Source: Streptomyces griseofuscus
Lineage (GTDB): Bacteria > Actinomycetota > Actinomycetes > Streptomycetales > Streptomycetaceae
Direction: 5' to 3'
Length of the DNA stretch: 64,000 nt
NCBI RefSeq assembly: GCF_014673495.1
Contig: NZ_CP051006.1
Coordinates: forward strand, 4,712,001 to 4,776,000
The translations under genes and the position numbers were made by a program. Positions 1-6,717 of the stretch are shown here, one piece after another (within the stretch, counting starts at the first letter, position 1; each line of letters begins with the position of its first letter). Below the pieces are notes generated by a model, which was not told the DNA's origin, ran no database searches, and was given only the letters and a program-made list of their open reading frames with translations.

Positions 1-699
1 GCGGCCCCGGCAGAAGCGTTCCACCCGGGTGGCGAGGAAGGCCGCCGCCAGCGCGCCGAGGACCCCGCCCTGGCCGGGGGTGAGCTGTGTCCCGAACGCC
101 GTCACCTTGGCCACGCCCGGGTACACGACCACCGCCGCCACCGCCGCGCCCAGCACGGGGGTGCCGCCGAACTCCTGGGCGGTGTTGTAGCCGACGAAGA
201 CCGCGAGCAGCGCCATGAAGGCCGAGGCCACCGTGGTGAGCGCGGGGGTGAGGCCGGGCAGCCAACCGGTGTTCTGGAGCACGCCGCCCAGGCCCGCGAG
301 GATGCCGCAGCCGATCAGGGCGGGGATGAGGGGCACGAAGACGTTCGCGATGCGGCGCAGGGCGGTCCTGACGGGGGTGGAGTTACGGCGGCGCAGATCC
401 TCCTTCAGCTCCGCTCCGACGGATGACCGCCCTGTCCGAATGCCTGCCTCCACCCGCGCCCGCACCTGCTCGGTCACCGTCTCCACCACGCCCGGCCCCA
501 GCACGATCTGCCACGCGGCCCCGTCCGCCACCACCCCCAGCACCCCCGGCACCGCCCGCAGCCCGGTGCCGTCCGCCGCGTCCGGGTCCGCGAGGGTGAG
601 CCGCAGCCGGGTCATGCAGTGGGTCACGGAGGTGACGTTGGCGGGGCCGCCGAGGTGGGTCAGGACGGCGGTCGCGGTGGAGGCGGGGTCCGTGTGCAC
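1..699 (-). CDS. PTS transporter EIIBC (MurP/glucose-family), C-terminus beyond window
   Basis: Phosphotransferase permease that imports and phosphorylates a sugar. The reading frame starts at GTG 699 and is still open at base 1, so about 233 residues are visible. Residues 1-90 are an EIIB domain with the phosphorylatable cysteine at about residue 28 in the motif HCMTRLRL. A linker follows, then the start of a multi-spanning EIIC domain from about residue 115 (IANVFVPLIPALIGCGILAG). It lies 15 nt downstream of murQ on the same strand. An in-frame TGA (the murQ stop) rules out a longer N-terminus, and AAGGGG lies directly against the start. With murQ and murR alongside, N-acetylmuramic acid is the likely substrate (inference); a GlcNAc or glucose permease is possible. 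No EIIA domain is seen, so it would borrow one from another gene. Confidence 0.85.
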   Translation of the reverse strand, partial: MHTDPASTATAVLTHLGGPANVTSVTHCMTRLRLTLADPDAADGTGLRAVPGVLGVVADGAAWQIVLGPGVVETVTEQVRARVEAGIRTGRSSVGAELKEDLRRRNSTPVRTALRRIANVFVPLIPALIGCGILAGLGGVLQNTGWLPGLTPALTTVASAFMALLAVFVGYNTAQEFGGTPVLGAAVAAVVVYPGVAKVTAFGTQLTPGQGGVLGALAAAFLATRVERFCRGR

Positions 700-714
700 C
701 CCTTGAGCGTGCGG

Positions 715-1638
715 TCAGCCGGCCGCGCGGGCCAGCGCGGCGCGCAGATGGCCCCCGGAGTCCGCCAGAAGGCGGGCGGCCGCGGGGCCGTCGACATCGG
801 CCAGCAGGACGAGGATCGCGGTCTTCACCTCGCCGCCGGACTCGGTCAGCGCCCGCTCGATCTCCGGGTCCCCCGCGCCCGTGGCCAGTGCGACGATCCG
901 CCGTGAGCGCGCCCGCAGCTTGGCGTTGGAGGCGCGCACATCGACCATCAGGTTCCCGTACGTCTTGCCGAGCCGGATCATCGTGATGGTCGACAGCATG
1001 TTGAGGACGAGTTTCTGCGCGGTGCCCGCCTTGAGCCGGGTGGAGCCGGTGATCAGCTCGGGTCCCACGACGATCTCGATGCCGTGCTCGGCGGCGGCCG
1101 CCAGCGCGCTGTGCTCGTTGCAGGCCAGTCCGATGGTCAGGGCGCCCTGGGCGCGGGCGTGCTCGACCGCGCCGACGGCGTACGGGGTACGGCCGGAGGC
1201 GGAGACGCCGACCACGCTGTCCTCGGCGGTGAGCTTGAGCGCGTCGAGGTCGGCGCGGGCCAGCTCGTCCGAGTCCTCGGCGCCCTCCACGGAGGTGACC
1301 ATCGCCTCCGGGCCGCCCGCGATCAGGCCGACGACCTGGGCGGGATCGGTGTTGAAGGTGGGCGGGCACTCGGAGGCGTCCAGGACGCCGAGGCGCCCCG
1401 CGGTCCCCGCGCCGGCGTAGATCAGGCGTCCGCCCCGGGTCATCCGCGCGGCCACCGCGTCGATGGCGGCGGAGATACGGGGGAGCTGGCGGGCGACGGC
1501 GGCGGGCACGCCCGCGTCCTCCGCGTTCATCAGGCGGGCGATGTCGAGGGTGGGCAGGCGGTCGATGTCGGCGAGTTCGGGTCGGAAGGCCTCGGTGGTC
1601 AGCGAGGCCAGCTGGCTGCGCAGGTCATGGGCGGTCAT
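715..1638 (-). CDS. murQ: N-acetylmuramic acid 6-phosphate etherase MurQ
   Basis: Cytoplasmic lyase that cleaves the D-lactyl ether of MurNAc-6-phosphate to give GlcNAc-6-phosphate and D-lactate, for cell-wall sugar recycling. The protein has 307 residues, the usual length, and carries a SIS fold (about residues 55-220). Conserved stretches include GGRLIYAGAGTAGRLGVLD and ASECPPTFNTDP. The two catalytic glutamates of the family (31 residues apart in the E. coli enzyme) match Glu90 and Glu121. The start ATG at 1638 has GAGAGAG upstream. It is the middle gene of a minus-strand operon between the RpiR-type regulator and the PTS permease, so transport and the first catabolic step are co-expressed. 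Confidence 0.95.
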   Translation of the reverse strand: MTAHDLRSQLASLTTEAFRPELADIDRLPTLDIARLMNAEDAGVPAAVARQLPRISAAIDAVAARMTRGGRLIYAGAGTAGRLGVLDASECPPTFNTDPAQVVGLIAGGPEAMVTSVEGAEDSDELARADLDALKLTAEDSVVGVSASGRTPYAVGAVEHARAQGALTIGLACNEHSALAAAAEHGIEIVVGPELITGSTRLKAGTAQKLVLNMLSTITMIRLGKTYGNLMVDVRASNAKLRARSRRIVALATGAGDPEIERALTESGGEVKTAILVLLADVDGPAAARLLADSGGHLRAALARAAG

Positions 1639-1715
1639 GGGAGCGGCTCTCTCGGTCTCGAATGCCGGTTGGTGTTCCCCCGGTGCCGGTGCTCACCTGG
1701 TGTCGGCGCAGGTGC

Positions 1716-2609
1716 TCACCTGGAGTTGCTGCGATGCCGGTGCGCCAGCGCCTCGTACGAGGCGGCGAGCGAGGGTGCCGCCGTCTCGTACGTGCGCTGG
1801 GCCACTCCCACGAACAGGCAGTCCACCACGAGCAGTTGGCTCGTCCGCGAGGACATCGCGGCCGGGCGCAGCTCGGTCTCCCGTGAGGTGGACGTGGTCA
1901 GTACGTGGTCGGCGTACTGGGTGACCGGTGAGTCGGGGCGGCCGGTGATGGCCACGGTGGTCGCCCCGCGCTCGAAGGCGGCCCGCAGCGGCTCGATGAC
2001 GTCCCCCGTCGAGCCGGAGTGGGTGATCGCGATCGCCACGTCGCCCGAGCGGAGCTGGACGGCGTTGGTCACGGCGAGATGCGGATCGCTGTGCGCATGC
2101 GCTATGAGCCCTATGCGCAGCAGCTTCTGGGTGAGGTCCTGGGCGACGAGTCCGGACGCCCCTATGCCGTACACATCGGTGCGGCGGGCTGCGGCGAGCG
2201 CGGTGACGGCCGCGCCGAGCTGGCCGGTGTCGAGTCCGGCGGCGGTGTCGGCGAGGGTCTGCTGCTCCTCGTACGCCAGTTTGGTGACGACGTCGGCGAT
2301 CGGGTCGTCCACGGCGATGTCGGTGGTGATGGCGGGCGCCCGCCCGGACTGCTGCTGGGCGGCCAGACCCGCGAGGGCGAGCCGCAGATCCCGGTAGCCG
2401 GGGTAGCCGAGCAGCCGCGCGGTGCGGACGACGGTGGCCTCGCTGGTGCCGGTCAGTTCGGCGAGGCCGGTGACCGTGAGGGCGGCGCAGCCGGCCGGGT
2501 CGCTCGCGACGGCCTCGGCGACGCGCTGCATGGACCGGGTCATCGACGGCGCGAGGGTGCGCACCTTGGCGGCGAGCGAGCCCACCGGACTGCCGAAACT
2601 TTCCTTCAC
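1716..2609 (-). CDS. MurR/RpiR family transcriptional regulator
   Basis: Sugar-phosphate-responsive regulator, probably of the murQ-PTS operon it heads. It has an N-terminal RpiR winged helix-turn-helix (about residues 10-85; LTVTGLAELTGTSEATVVRT) and a C-terminal SIS domain (about 130-260) that would sense MurNAc-6-P or a related sugar phosphate. GTG 2609 is chosen because GAGGTGA sits 8 nt upstream; GTG 2621 in the same frame would add four residues but has its ribosome site overlapping the start. A promoter and a 13-bp palindrome lie directly upstream, suggesting autoregulation. A 13-bp direct repeat (GGTGCTCACCTGG at 1688 and 1711) spans the stop codon. Confidence 0.88.
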   Translation of the reverse strand: MKESFGSPVGSLAAKVRTLAPSMTRSMQRVAEAVASDPAGCAALTVTGLAELTGTSEATVVRTARLLGYPGYRDLRLALAGLAAQQQSGRAPAITTDIAVDDPIADVVTKLAYEEQQTLADTAAGLDTGQLGAAVTALAAARRTDVYGIGASGLVAQDLTQKLLRIGLIAHAHSDPHLAVTNAVQLRSGDVAIAITHSGSTGDVIEPLRAAFERGATTVAITGRPDSPVTQYADHVLTTSTSRETELRPAAMSSRTSQLLVVDCLFVGVAQRTYETAAPSLAASYEALAHRHRSNSR

Positions 2610-2625
2610 GTCCTGGGTCACCTCT

Positions 2626-2657
2626 GAAAGATATTTTCGGTTCGGTGTCCGGGTCAA
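2626..2657 (-). promoter_or_regulatory. murR promoter with overlapping RpiR-type palindrome
   Basis: On the minus strand a -35 box TTGACC (2652-2657) and a -10 box TATCTT (2628-2633) are separated by 18 nt. The palindrome GAAA-N5-TTTC at 2626-2638 covers the -10 box, so binding there would block transcription. RpiR/MurR proteins are known to bind AT-rich inverted repeats of this type. The site is AT-rich within otherwise GC-rich sequence. Confidence 0.55.
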
Positions 2658-2677
2658 GAGTGCGCACAATGGGTCGT

Positions 2678-3061
2678 ATGGAGCCCATCAGTCCCCTTGA
2701 ACAGGCCTTGCACGCCGCCCGCGCCCTGGTCCTCGCCGATCTCGTGGCCGGCCGGGTCGCCGAGGCGGACGTGGTCTCGCTGGTCGAGGACTCCGTCACA
2801 CAGCGGCGCTGGTGGGTCGAGCAGTGGCCGGACGGCGTGCCCTTCGTGGCCGGTCTGGTCGCCCAGGACGTGCAGGACGCGCTGCTGGAGCGGTACGGCC
2901 GCTGGCCGCTGTGCCCGGTCTGCGGCTCGGGCGACCCGCACGCGCTGGAGGTGGAGCCCGAACTGGGCCCCGATCCGCACTGGGTGTGCCATCAGGCGGG
3001 CGTCAAGGTCGCGGCCGTCGGCCTGCTGGGCTCCGCCATCGGCCCGGCCCCGTCCTCGTGA
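2678..3061 (+). CDS. Conserved hypothetical protein with Cys/His cluster
   Basis: A protein of 127 residues of unknown function. The C-terminal part has a zinc-ribbon-like pattern: LCPVCGSGDPHALEV followed by HWVCHQAG. That supplies three cysteines and nearby histidines that could bind a metal. The N-terminal half is amphipathic and helical. ATG 2678 lies 7 nt after CACAAT (2665-2670), consistent with leaderless transcription; ATG 2669 is an in-frame alternative. It is divergent from the murR operon and 7 nt upstream of the DUF4031 gene, so the two plus-strand genes are probably co-transcribed. Confidence 0.75.
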   Translation: MEPISPLEQALHAARALVLADLVAGRVAEADVVSLVEDSVTQRRWWVEQWPDGVPFVAGLVAQDVQDALLERYGRWPLCPVCGSGDPHALEVEPELGPDPHWVCHQAGVKVAAVGLLGSAIGPAPSS

Positions 3062-3068
3062 GGCGTCC

Positions 3069-3347
3069 GTGACGGTGTACATCGACCCGCCCACCTGGCC
3101 GGGCCACGGGCGTCTGTGGTCGCACCTGGTCAGCGATGTGTCGTACCGCGAACTCCAGCTGTTCGCCGATGGGTTGGGGGTGCCCCGGCGGGCCTTCGAA
3201 CGCGATCACTACGACCTTCCCGCGCACCGGTACGCGGACGCGGTGGCGGCCGGTGCGGTGGAGGTCGGCAGCCGTGAACTGGTGCGGCTGCTGCGGGAGT
3301 CGGGGCTGCGGCGGCCCAAGGGCCTGGTGCGGCGGGGGCTTTCGTAG
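3069..3347 (+). CDS. DUF4031 domain-containing protein
   Basis: A small protein of 92 residues starting at GTG 3069. It begins with the pattern typical of DUF4031 (TVYIDPPTWPGHGRLWSHLV), followed by a helical segment (SYRELQLFADGLGVPRRAF) and a C-terminal basic tail (RRPKGLVRRGL). The family is widespread in actinobacteria and often sits beside HD-domain or nucleotide-handling genes; its biochemical role is unknown to me. The HD-domain gene two loci downstream fits that neighbourhood. It follows the preceding gene by 7 nt. Confidence 0.82.
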   Translation: MTVYIDPPTWPGHGRLWSHLVSDVSYRELQLFADGLGVPRRAFERDHYDLPAHRYADAVAAGAVEVGSRELVRLLRESGLRRPKGLVRRGLS

Positions 3348-3375
3348 CCGCCCCCGCGCGGTCACCGGGTGGCGT

Positions 3376-4446
3376 TCACGCGTGCAGCTCGTAGGCCAGG
3401 AGCCGGTCGTCGATCGCGCCCGCCGGTTCGAAACCGGCGCGGGTGAGGACCCGCTGGGAGGCGGTGTTGGCCTTCTGCGCCCGTGCGTACAGCGTCCGTA
3501 CGTCCTCGCGGGCCAGCGCCCAGCGGGACAGCGCGCGCAGCGCCTCCGTGGCGTACCCCTGGCCGCGGACCTCCTTGACGAGGTTGTAGCCGATCTCCAC
3601 CCGGCCGTCCTCGTCCGGGGCGCCGTGGAAGCCAAGGGCGCCGACCGCGCGGCCGTCCTCGGCGCGGACGAGGGTGAAGGAGGTGAACTCGGGCCGGTGG
3701 ACGCCCGCTTCGTACGCCTTCAGGAGCATCCTGGCGGCGTCCCGGGTGCCCTCCTCGGGGCCGTCGCCGATCCAGTCGAAGCCGCCGTCGCCGCCGAGGG
3801 CGAGATCGCGGGCGGCGGCCGGGCGGACGCCGGTGAGGGTGAGGCGCTCGGTGCTCAGGACGAGGTTGTTGTACCAGCGCCACTCGGTGACCGGGGCCCG
3901 GCCGGGCAGCTCGCCGCGGCCGGTCGCCCACAACAGGGTCGGCCAGGGGCTGGGGCCGGGCTGGATGTGCGGGAAGATCGTGGCGAGGACGGACTCGGCG
4001 AGCTCGGCGGACGGCTCGTAGGGGAGGCCGAGGCCCTCGGCCATGTCATGGGTGTGCAGCAGGACTTCGGTGACGCCCATCGCGGCGAAGCCCGAGCGGT
4101 CGGCGTCGCGGAACGGGTAGGGGTGGAAGGCGCGGACGTCCGGCGGCGCGGTGACCACGGCGGCGGCGAGCAGCGCGCCGGTGGCCTCCAGGACCTGGAT
4201 CAGCCCCGCGTTGTCGGTGCCCTCGTCCAGCTTCAGCTCGAAGGGTATGTAGGCGCCCTGGGCGCGCCCGGCCAGATTGGCGGCGTACGCCACGAGGTCG
4301 TCCGCGACATGCACGGCGGTGGTGTGGCAGTCCCACTCCACCCGCCCGGCGCGGACGCTCCGCCAGTCCCGGTCGGCCGCCGCGCGCAGCACGGCCAGAC
4401 ACCCGGCAACGGCCTCGGTCACATGTTCCCCGCTCATCGCTCGCAT
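3376..4446 (-). CDS. Fusion of DinB/maleylpyruvate-isomerase-like domain and GNAT acetyltransferase
   Basis: A 356-residue two-domain protein. Residues 1-190 resemble the mycothiol-dependent maleylpyruvate isomerase N-terminal (DinB-like) helical bundle, with candidate metal histidines in DCHTTAVHVADDL and VLLHTHDMAEGLGLPYE. Residues 200-356 are a RimJ/RimL-type GNAT domain: an acetyl-CoA pocket around EVRGQGYATEALRAL and a C-terminal NTASQRVLTRAGFEPAG. The substrate is unknown; GNAT proteins of this subtype usually acetylate protein N-termini or small amines. ATG 4446 is favoured because TAGGGT lies six nt upstream, an excellent leaderless -10 box; ATG 4437 is a second option. It stands alone between convergent and same-strand neighbours. 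Confidence 0.8.
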   Translation of the reverse strand: MRAMSGEHVTEAVAGCLAVLRAAADRDWRSVRAGRVEWDCHTTAVHVADDLVAYAANLAGRAQGAYIPFELKLDEGTDNAGLIQVLEATGALLAAAVVTAPPDVRAFHPYPFRDADRSGFAAMGVTEVLLHTHDMAEGLGLPYEPSAELAESVLATIFPHIQPGPSPWPTLLWATGRGELPGRAPVTEWRWYNNLVLSTERLTLTGVRPAAARDLALGGDGGFDWIGDGPEEGTRDAARMLLKAYEAGVHRPEFTSFTLVRAEDGRAVGALGFHGAPDEDGRVEIGYNLVKEVRGQGYATEALRALSRWALAREDVRTLYARAQKANTASQRVLTRAGFEPAGAIDDRLLAYELHA

Positions 4447-4472
4447 GGGCGCACCCTAGGCAGGGGACGGCG

Positions 4473-5117
4473 TCAGGGCGACAGCATTTCCAGTTCGGCG
4501 GCTAGGTTGTAGCGGGCGGTGGCCGTCCAGTGCTCCCGGCCGTAGGGGGTGTGGAACAGCCGTGGCAGCGCGAGGAGTTGGCGCAGCACATCGGAACGCC
4601 CCTGCCGGAAGGCGTCGTCGGGGACGAAGTGGTACTCCTCGCGGACCTCGGCGGCGTAGGCGGCGTACGCCGACGGAGGCGCGGCCAGGATCGCCAGGTC
4701 GGCGTCGCACAGCACCTGGCCGTCGCGGTCGTCCTCGGCCGGGTCGTGCGTGACGGTCAGCCGGACGAGCCGGGCCACCTCCGCGACCTTCGACGGCTCC
4801 ACCCCGGCCTCCGGCAGCGCGCGCTCGGCCAGGTGCGCCGAACGCTCCTCGTTCTCGGAACGGTCCGGCAGATAGACGGCGTCGTGGAACCAGGCGGCCA
4901 GGCGTACGACATCGGGGTCGGCCGCGTGCGCCTCCAGCACGTCGACATGGTCCAGGACCGCGGTGAGGTGGGTCAGCGTGTGGTAGTGCCGCTGGGGTTC
5001 CTGCCAGCGGGCGAGCAGATTGTCCGCGTAGGGCACGGGATCCGGACCGCCCTCGCCACCGCGGGCGGCGTCCAGGGCGCGGGCGAAACGGAGACGGAGG
5101 GCGTCGAGGTCGGCCAT
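4473..5117 (-). CDS. HD-domain metal-dependent phosphohydrolase
   Basis: A 214-residue predicted hydrolase of the HD superfamily (COG4339-like). The metal-binding residues appear as RHYHTLTHL (about residues 41-49), the HD doublet in AAWFHDAVY (about 74-82) and a later aspartate in CDADLAILA. HD enzymes remove phosphate from nucleotides or nucleotide second messengers; the actual substrate here is unknown. ATG 5117 is used; there is no clear ribosome site, so it may be leaderless. It is separate from both neighbours, with 26 nt to the GNAT fusion gene. Confidence 0.85.
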   Translation of the reverse strand: MADLDALRLRFARALDAARGGEGGPDPVPYADNLLARWQEPQRHYHTLTHLTAVLDHVDVLEAHAADPDVVRLAAWFHDAVYLPDRSENEERSAHLAERALPEAGVEPSKVAEVARLVRLTVTHDPAEDDRDGQVLCDADLAILAAPPSAYAAYAAEVREEYHFVPDDAFRQGRSDVLRQLLALPRLFHTPYGREHWTATARYNLAAELEMLSP

Positions 5118-5175
5118 GGGGTCATTCTCTTACGGCCGGGCGACGCGTCCGCTTGGATGCCGGCGGTCCGGACGC

Positions 5176-5577
5176 TCAGATGCCGATGATCCGGACGCGG
5201 TCGCCGCACAAGCGGGCCATGTCGTCGACGTCGGACGTCAGTATGGCCACCGGACCCGGCTGGCGCAGGGCCATCTCGGCGACGGTCGCGTCGATCGCGT
5301 ACTTGTGGCCGTGCAGGCCCGTGTTCTTGAGGAGTTCGGCGGACGCCCTCGCCGCGCTCTCGGTCACCGGCTCGACCTTGACGCGGGACAAGACCCATCG
5401 CAGCCGGGGCATGTTCGCTCGCGCGTGGCTGACTTCCACGATGGTGTTGGCTCCGATGACGACATCCGCGCCCATGGCATGGAGCACCTGGAACATCGCA
5501 AGGATCTTGCGGTCCTGTGCGATCCAGGCGGAAACCCCCTGGGAGTCCAGTACGACGGTCTCGACGTGCTCGTTCAC
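5176..5577 (-). CDS. PIN-domain toxin (VapC-like)
   Basis: A 133-residue PIN-domain protein, the fold of VapC ribonucleases that cleave tRNA or rRNA. Acidic active-site candidates are Asp11 (VVLDSQGVSAW), the glutamate in NTIVEVSHA, the aspartate in KYAIDATVAEMAL, and the terminal pair in ILTSDVDDMARL. The order and spacing fit the PIN metal-binding site. The start ATG overlaps the stop of the antitoxin gene by four bases (ATGA), the usual translational coupling of toxin-antitoxin pairs. Expression should be governed by the operator upstream of the antitoxin. Toxicity is inferred from family and layout only. Confidence 0.85.
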   Translation of the reverse strand: MNEHVETVVLDSQGVSAWIAQDRKILAMFQVLHAMGADVVIGANTIVEVSHARANMPRLRWVLSRVKVEPVTESAARASAELLKNTGLHGHKYAIDATVAEMALRQPGPVAILTSDVDDMARLCGDRVRIIGI

Positions 5578-5822
5578 GCCGCGTTCGCCGGGCCCTCGGC
5601 GCCTGTCGCCCCGAAAATCCTGGAGTGGGCCTCCGCCAGTTCCTCCTCGGTGAAGGACCCGTGCTCCTCCTGGTGGCGCAGTAGGTCGGCGCCGAGCAGC
5701 CGATGCCGCAGTTGCCGTGCCACGGCCTCGGCGACATAGCCGGAGACGTTGTCGGTGAGTTTCCTCAGTTCGGCGACCTGCTCGGTCGGCAGTGTCACCG
5801 TGATCCGTGTTGTATCCGCCAT
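5574..5822 (-). CDS. Ribbon-helix-helix antitoxin (VapB/CopG-like)
   Basis: An 82-residue protein beginning MADTTRITVTLPTEQVAELR. That is the N-terminal beta strand and first helix of a ribbon-helix-helix DNA-binding domain (about residues 1-50). The C-terminal tail (SFTEEELAEAHSRIFG) is the part expected to wrap the PIN toxin. ATG 5822 is chosen because the domain begins there and a leaderless -10 box TATGCT lies just upstream; ATG 5858 would add 12 unrelated residues. It is the first gene of the two-gene module and overlaps the toxin by 4 nt. Autorepression through the palindrome at 5830-5845 is likely. Confidence 0.82.
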   Translation of the reverse strand: MADTTRITVTLPTEQVAELRKLTDNVSGYVAEAVARQLRHRLLGADLLRHQEEHGSFTEEELAEAHSRIFGATGAEGPANAA

Positions 5823-5829
5823 GGTGCGA

Positions 5830-5845
5830 GCATACTGCGGTATGC
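5830..5845 (-). promoter_or_regulatory. Inverted repeat over the -10 box of the RHH/PIN operon
   Basis: GCATAC-N4-GTATGC is a perfect 6+6 bp inverted repeat placed 8-23 nt before the antitoxin ATG. It includes the TATGCT candidate -10 box. This is where an autoregulating RHH antitoxin normally binds. Confidence 0.55.
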
Positions 5846-5907
5846 GCGAACTGTGCACAGCTCGTTACGTCCGTGGCGTACTGGCGCGCCCGGCCGCGTA
5901 CTCTTAA

Positions 5908-5923
5908 ATTGGACTAGACCTCT
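5908..5923 (+). promoter_or_regulatory. DasR-type (dre) operator upstream of cutC
   Basis: The 16-mer at 5908-5923 matches the known Streptomyces DasR consensus (TGGTCTAGACCA core) at 13 of 16 positions, including the central CTAGACC and flanking CT. It lies 32 nt before the cutC start, in a promoter-like, AT-richer stretch. DasR is the GlcNAc-responsive GntR-family regulator. Confidence 0.55.
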
Positions 5924-5955
5924 ACTGGATCTTTGGTCGCGACGAATGGGGTGCC

Positions 5956-6660
5956 ATGAGCAAGCGTGCAGTCCTGGAGGTGATCGCCCTCGACATCGAG
6001 GACGCGGTCGCCGCCCAGGCCGGAGGCGCGGATCGCCTGGAGCTGGTCACCGAGATGGCCGCCGACGGGCTCACCCCGTCCGCCGCCACCGTCGCCGGCA
6101 TCCGTGCCGCCGTCGACATCGACCTGCGCGTGATGCTCCGCCTGGCGGACGGGTTCGCGGCCGGTGACATGGCCCGGCTGCTGCGGGTGGTGGAGGAGAT
6201 GCGGGCGGCCGGCGCCGACCAGTTCGTGCTGGGGTTCCTCGACGCGGACGGGGGAGTGGACCTGGCCGCCGTGGAGCGGGTGGCCGGTGCGCTGGAGGGC
6301 TGCCGGTGGACCTTCCACCGCGCGATCGACCGGGCCGCCGACCGCGACGCCCTGCGCAAGCAGCTCGCCGACCTGCCCGGCCTCGACACCTATCTCACCG
6401 CGGGCGCCGCCACCGGCGTCGACGAGGGGCTGCCGACCCTGCTGGCCGAGTACGGCCGCCGCGGCGAGCCGGGCTACGGCCAGACCGTCCTGGTCGGCGG
6501 CGGCCTCCGCCTCGACCATGTCCCGCCGCTGCTCGCCGCGGGCCTCGACGCCTTCCACATCGGCGGCGCGGCGCGTCCGCAGGGCTGGCACGGACCGGTC
6601 TCGGAAGGTGCCGTCAAGGAGTGGCGGCGGGTGCTGGACGGCGCGGTCGACCAGAGCTGA
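5956..6660 (+). CDS. cutC: CutC family protein
   Basis: A 234-residue TIM-barrel protein of the CutC family, historically linked to copper homeostasis, although that role is disputed. The N-terminus LEVIALDIEDAVAAQAGGAD matches the family signature, as do the central DQFVLGFLDADGGVD and the strand WTFHRAIDRAAD. The C-terminal barrel strand DAFHIGGAAR is also present. Length equals the usual 200-250 residues. A DasR-like operator 32 nt upstream suggests control by amino-sugar supply rather than by copper (inference). It converges on the monooxygenase gene, with a hairpin between them. Confidence 0.92.
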   Translation: MSKRAVLEVIALDIEDAVAAQAGGADRLELVTEMAADGLTPSAATVAGIRAAVDIDLRVMLRLADGFAAGDMARLLRVVEEMRAAGADQFVLGFLDADGGVDLAAVERVAGALEGCRWTFHRAIDRAADRDALRKQLADLPGLDTYLTAGAATGVDEGLPTLLAEYGRRGEPGYGQTVLVGGGLRLDHVPPLLAAGLDAFHIGGAARPQGWHGPVSEGAVKEWRRVLDGAVDQS

Positions 6661-6691
6661 CCGGGGCCGACCGGGGCTGACCTGGGTTTTC

Positions 6692-6717
6692 CCTGAGGGG
6701 CGGGCTGGTCCCTCAGG
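6692..6717. terminator. Hairpin between convergent cutC and monooxygenase genes
   Basis: CCTGAGGG (6692-6699) pairs perfectly with CCCTCAGG (6710-6717) around a 10-nt loop. TTTT lies at 6687-6690. The right arm covers the monooxygenase stop codon. A bidirectional terminator is likely. Confidence 0.5.

Noticed and set aside
383..1369. Long open frames opposite or out of frame with murQ, and similar long shadow frames across the window
   Set aside because: In high-GC DNA long non-coding frames are common; these translate to Arg/Gly/Pro-rich sequence without domains and overlap clear genes.
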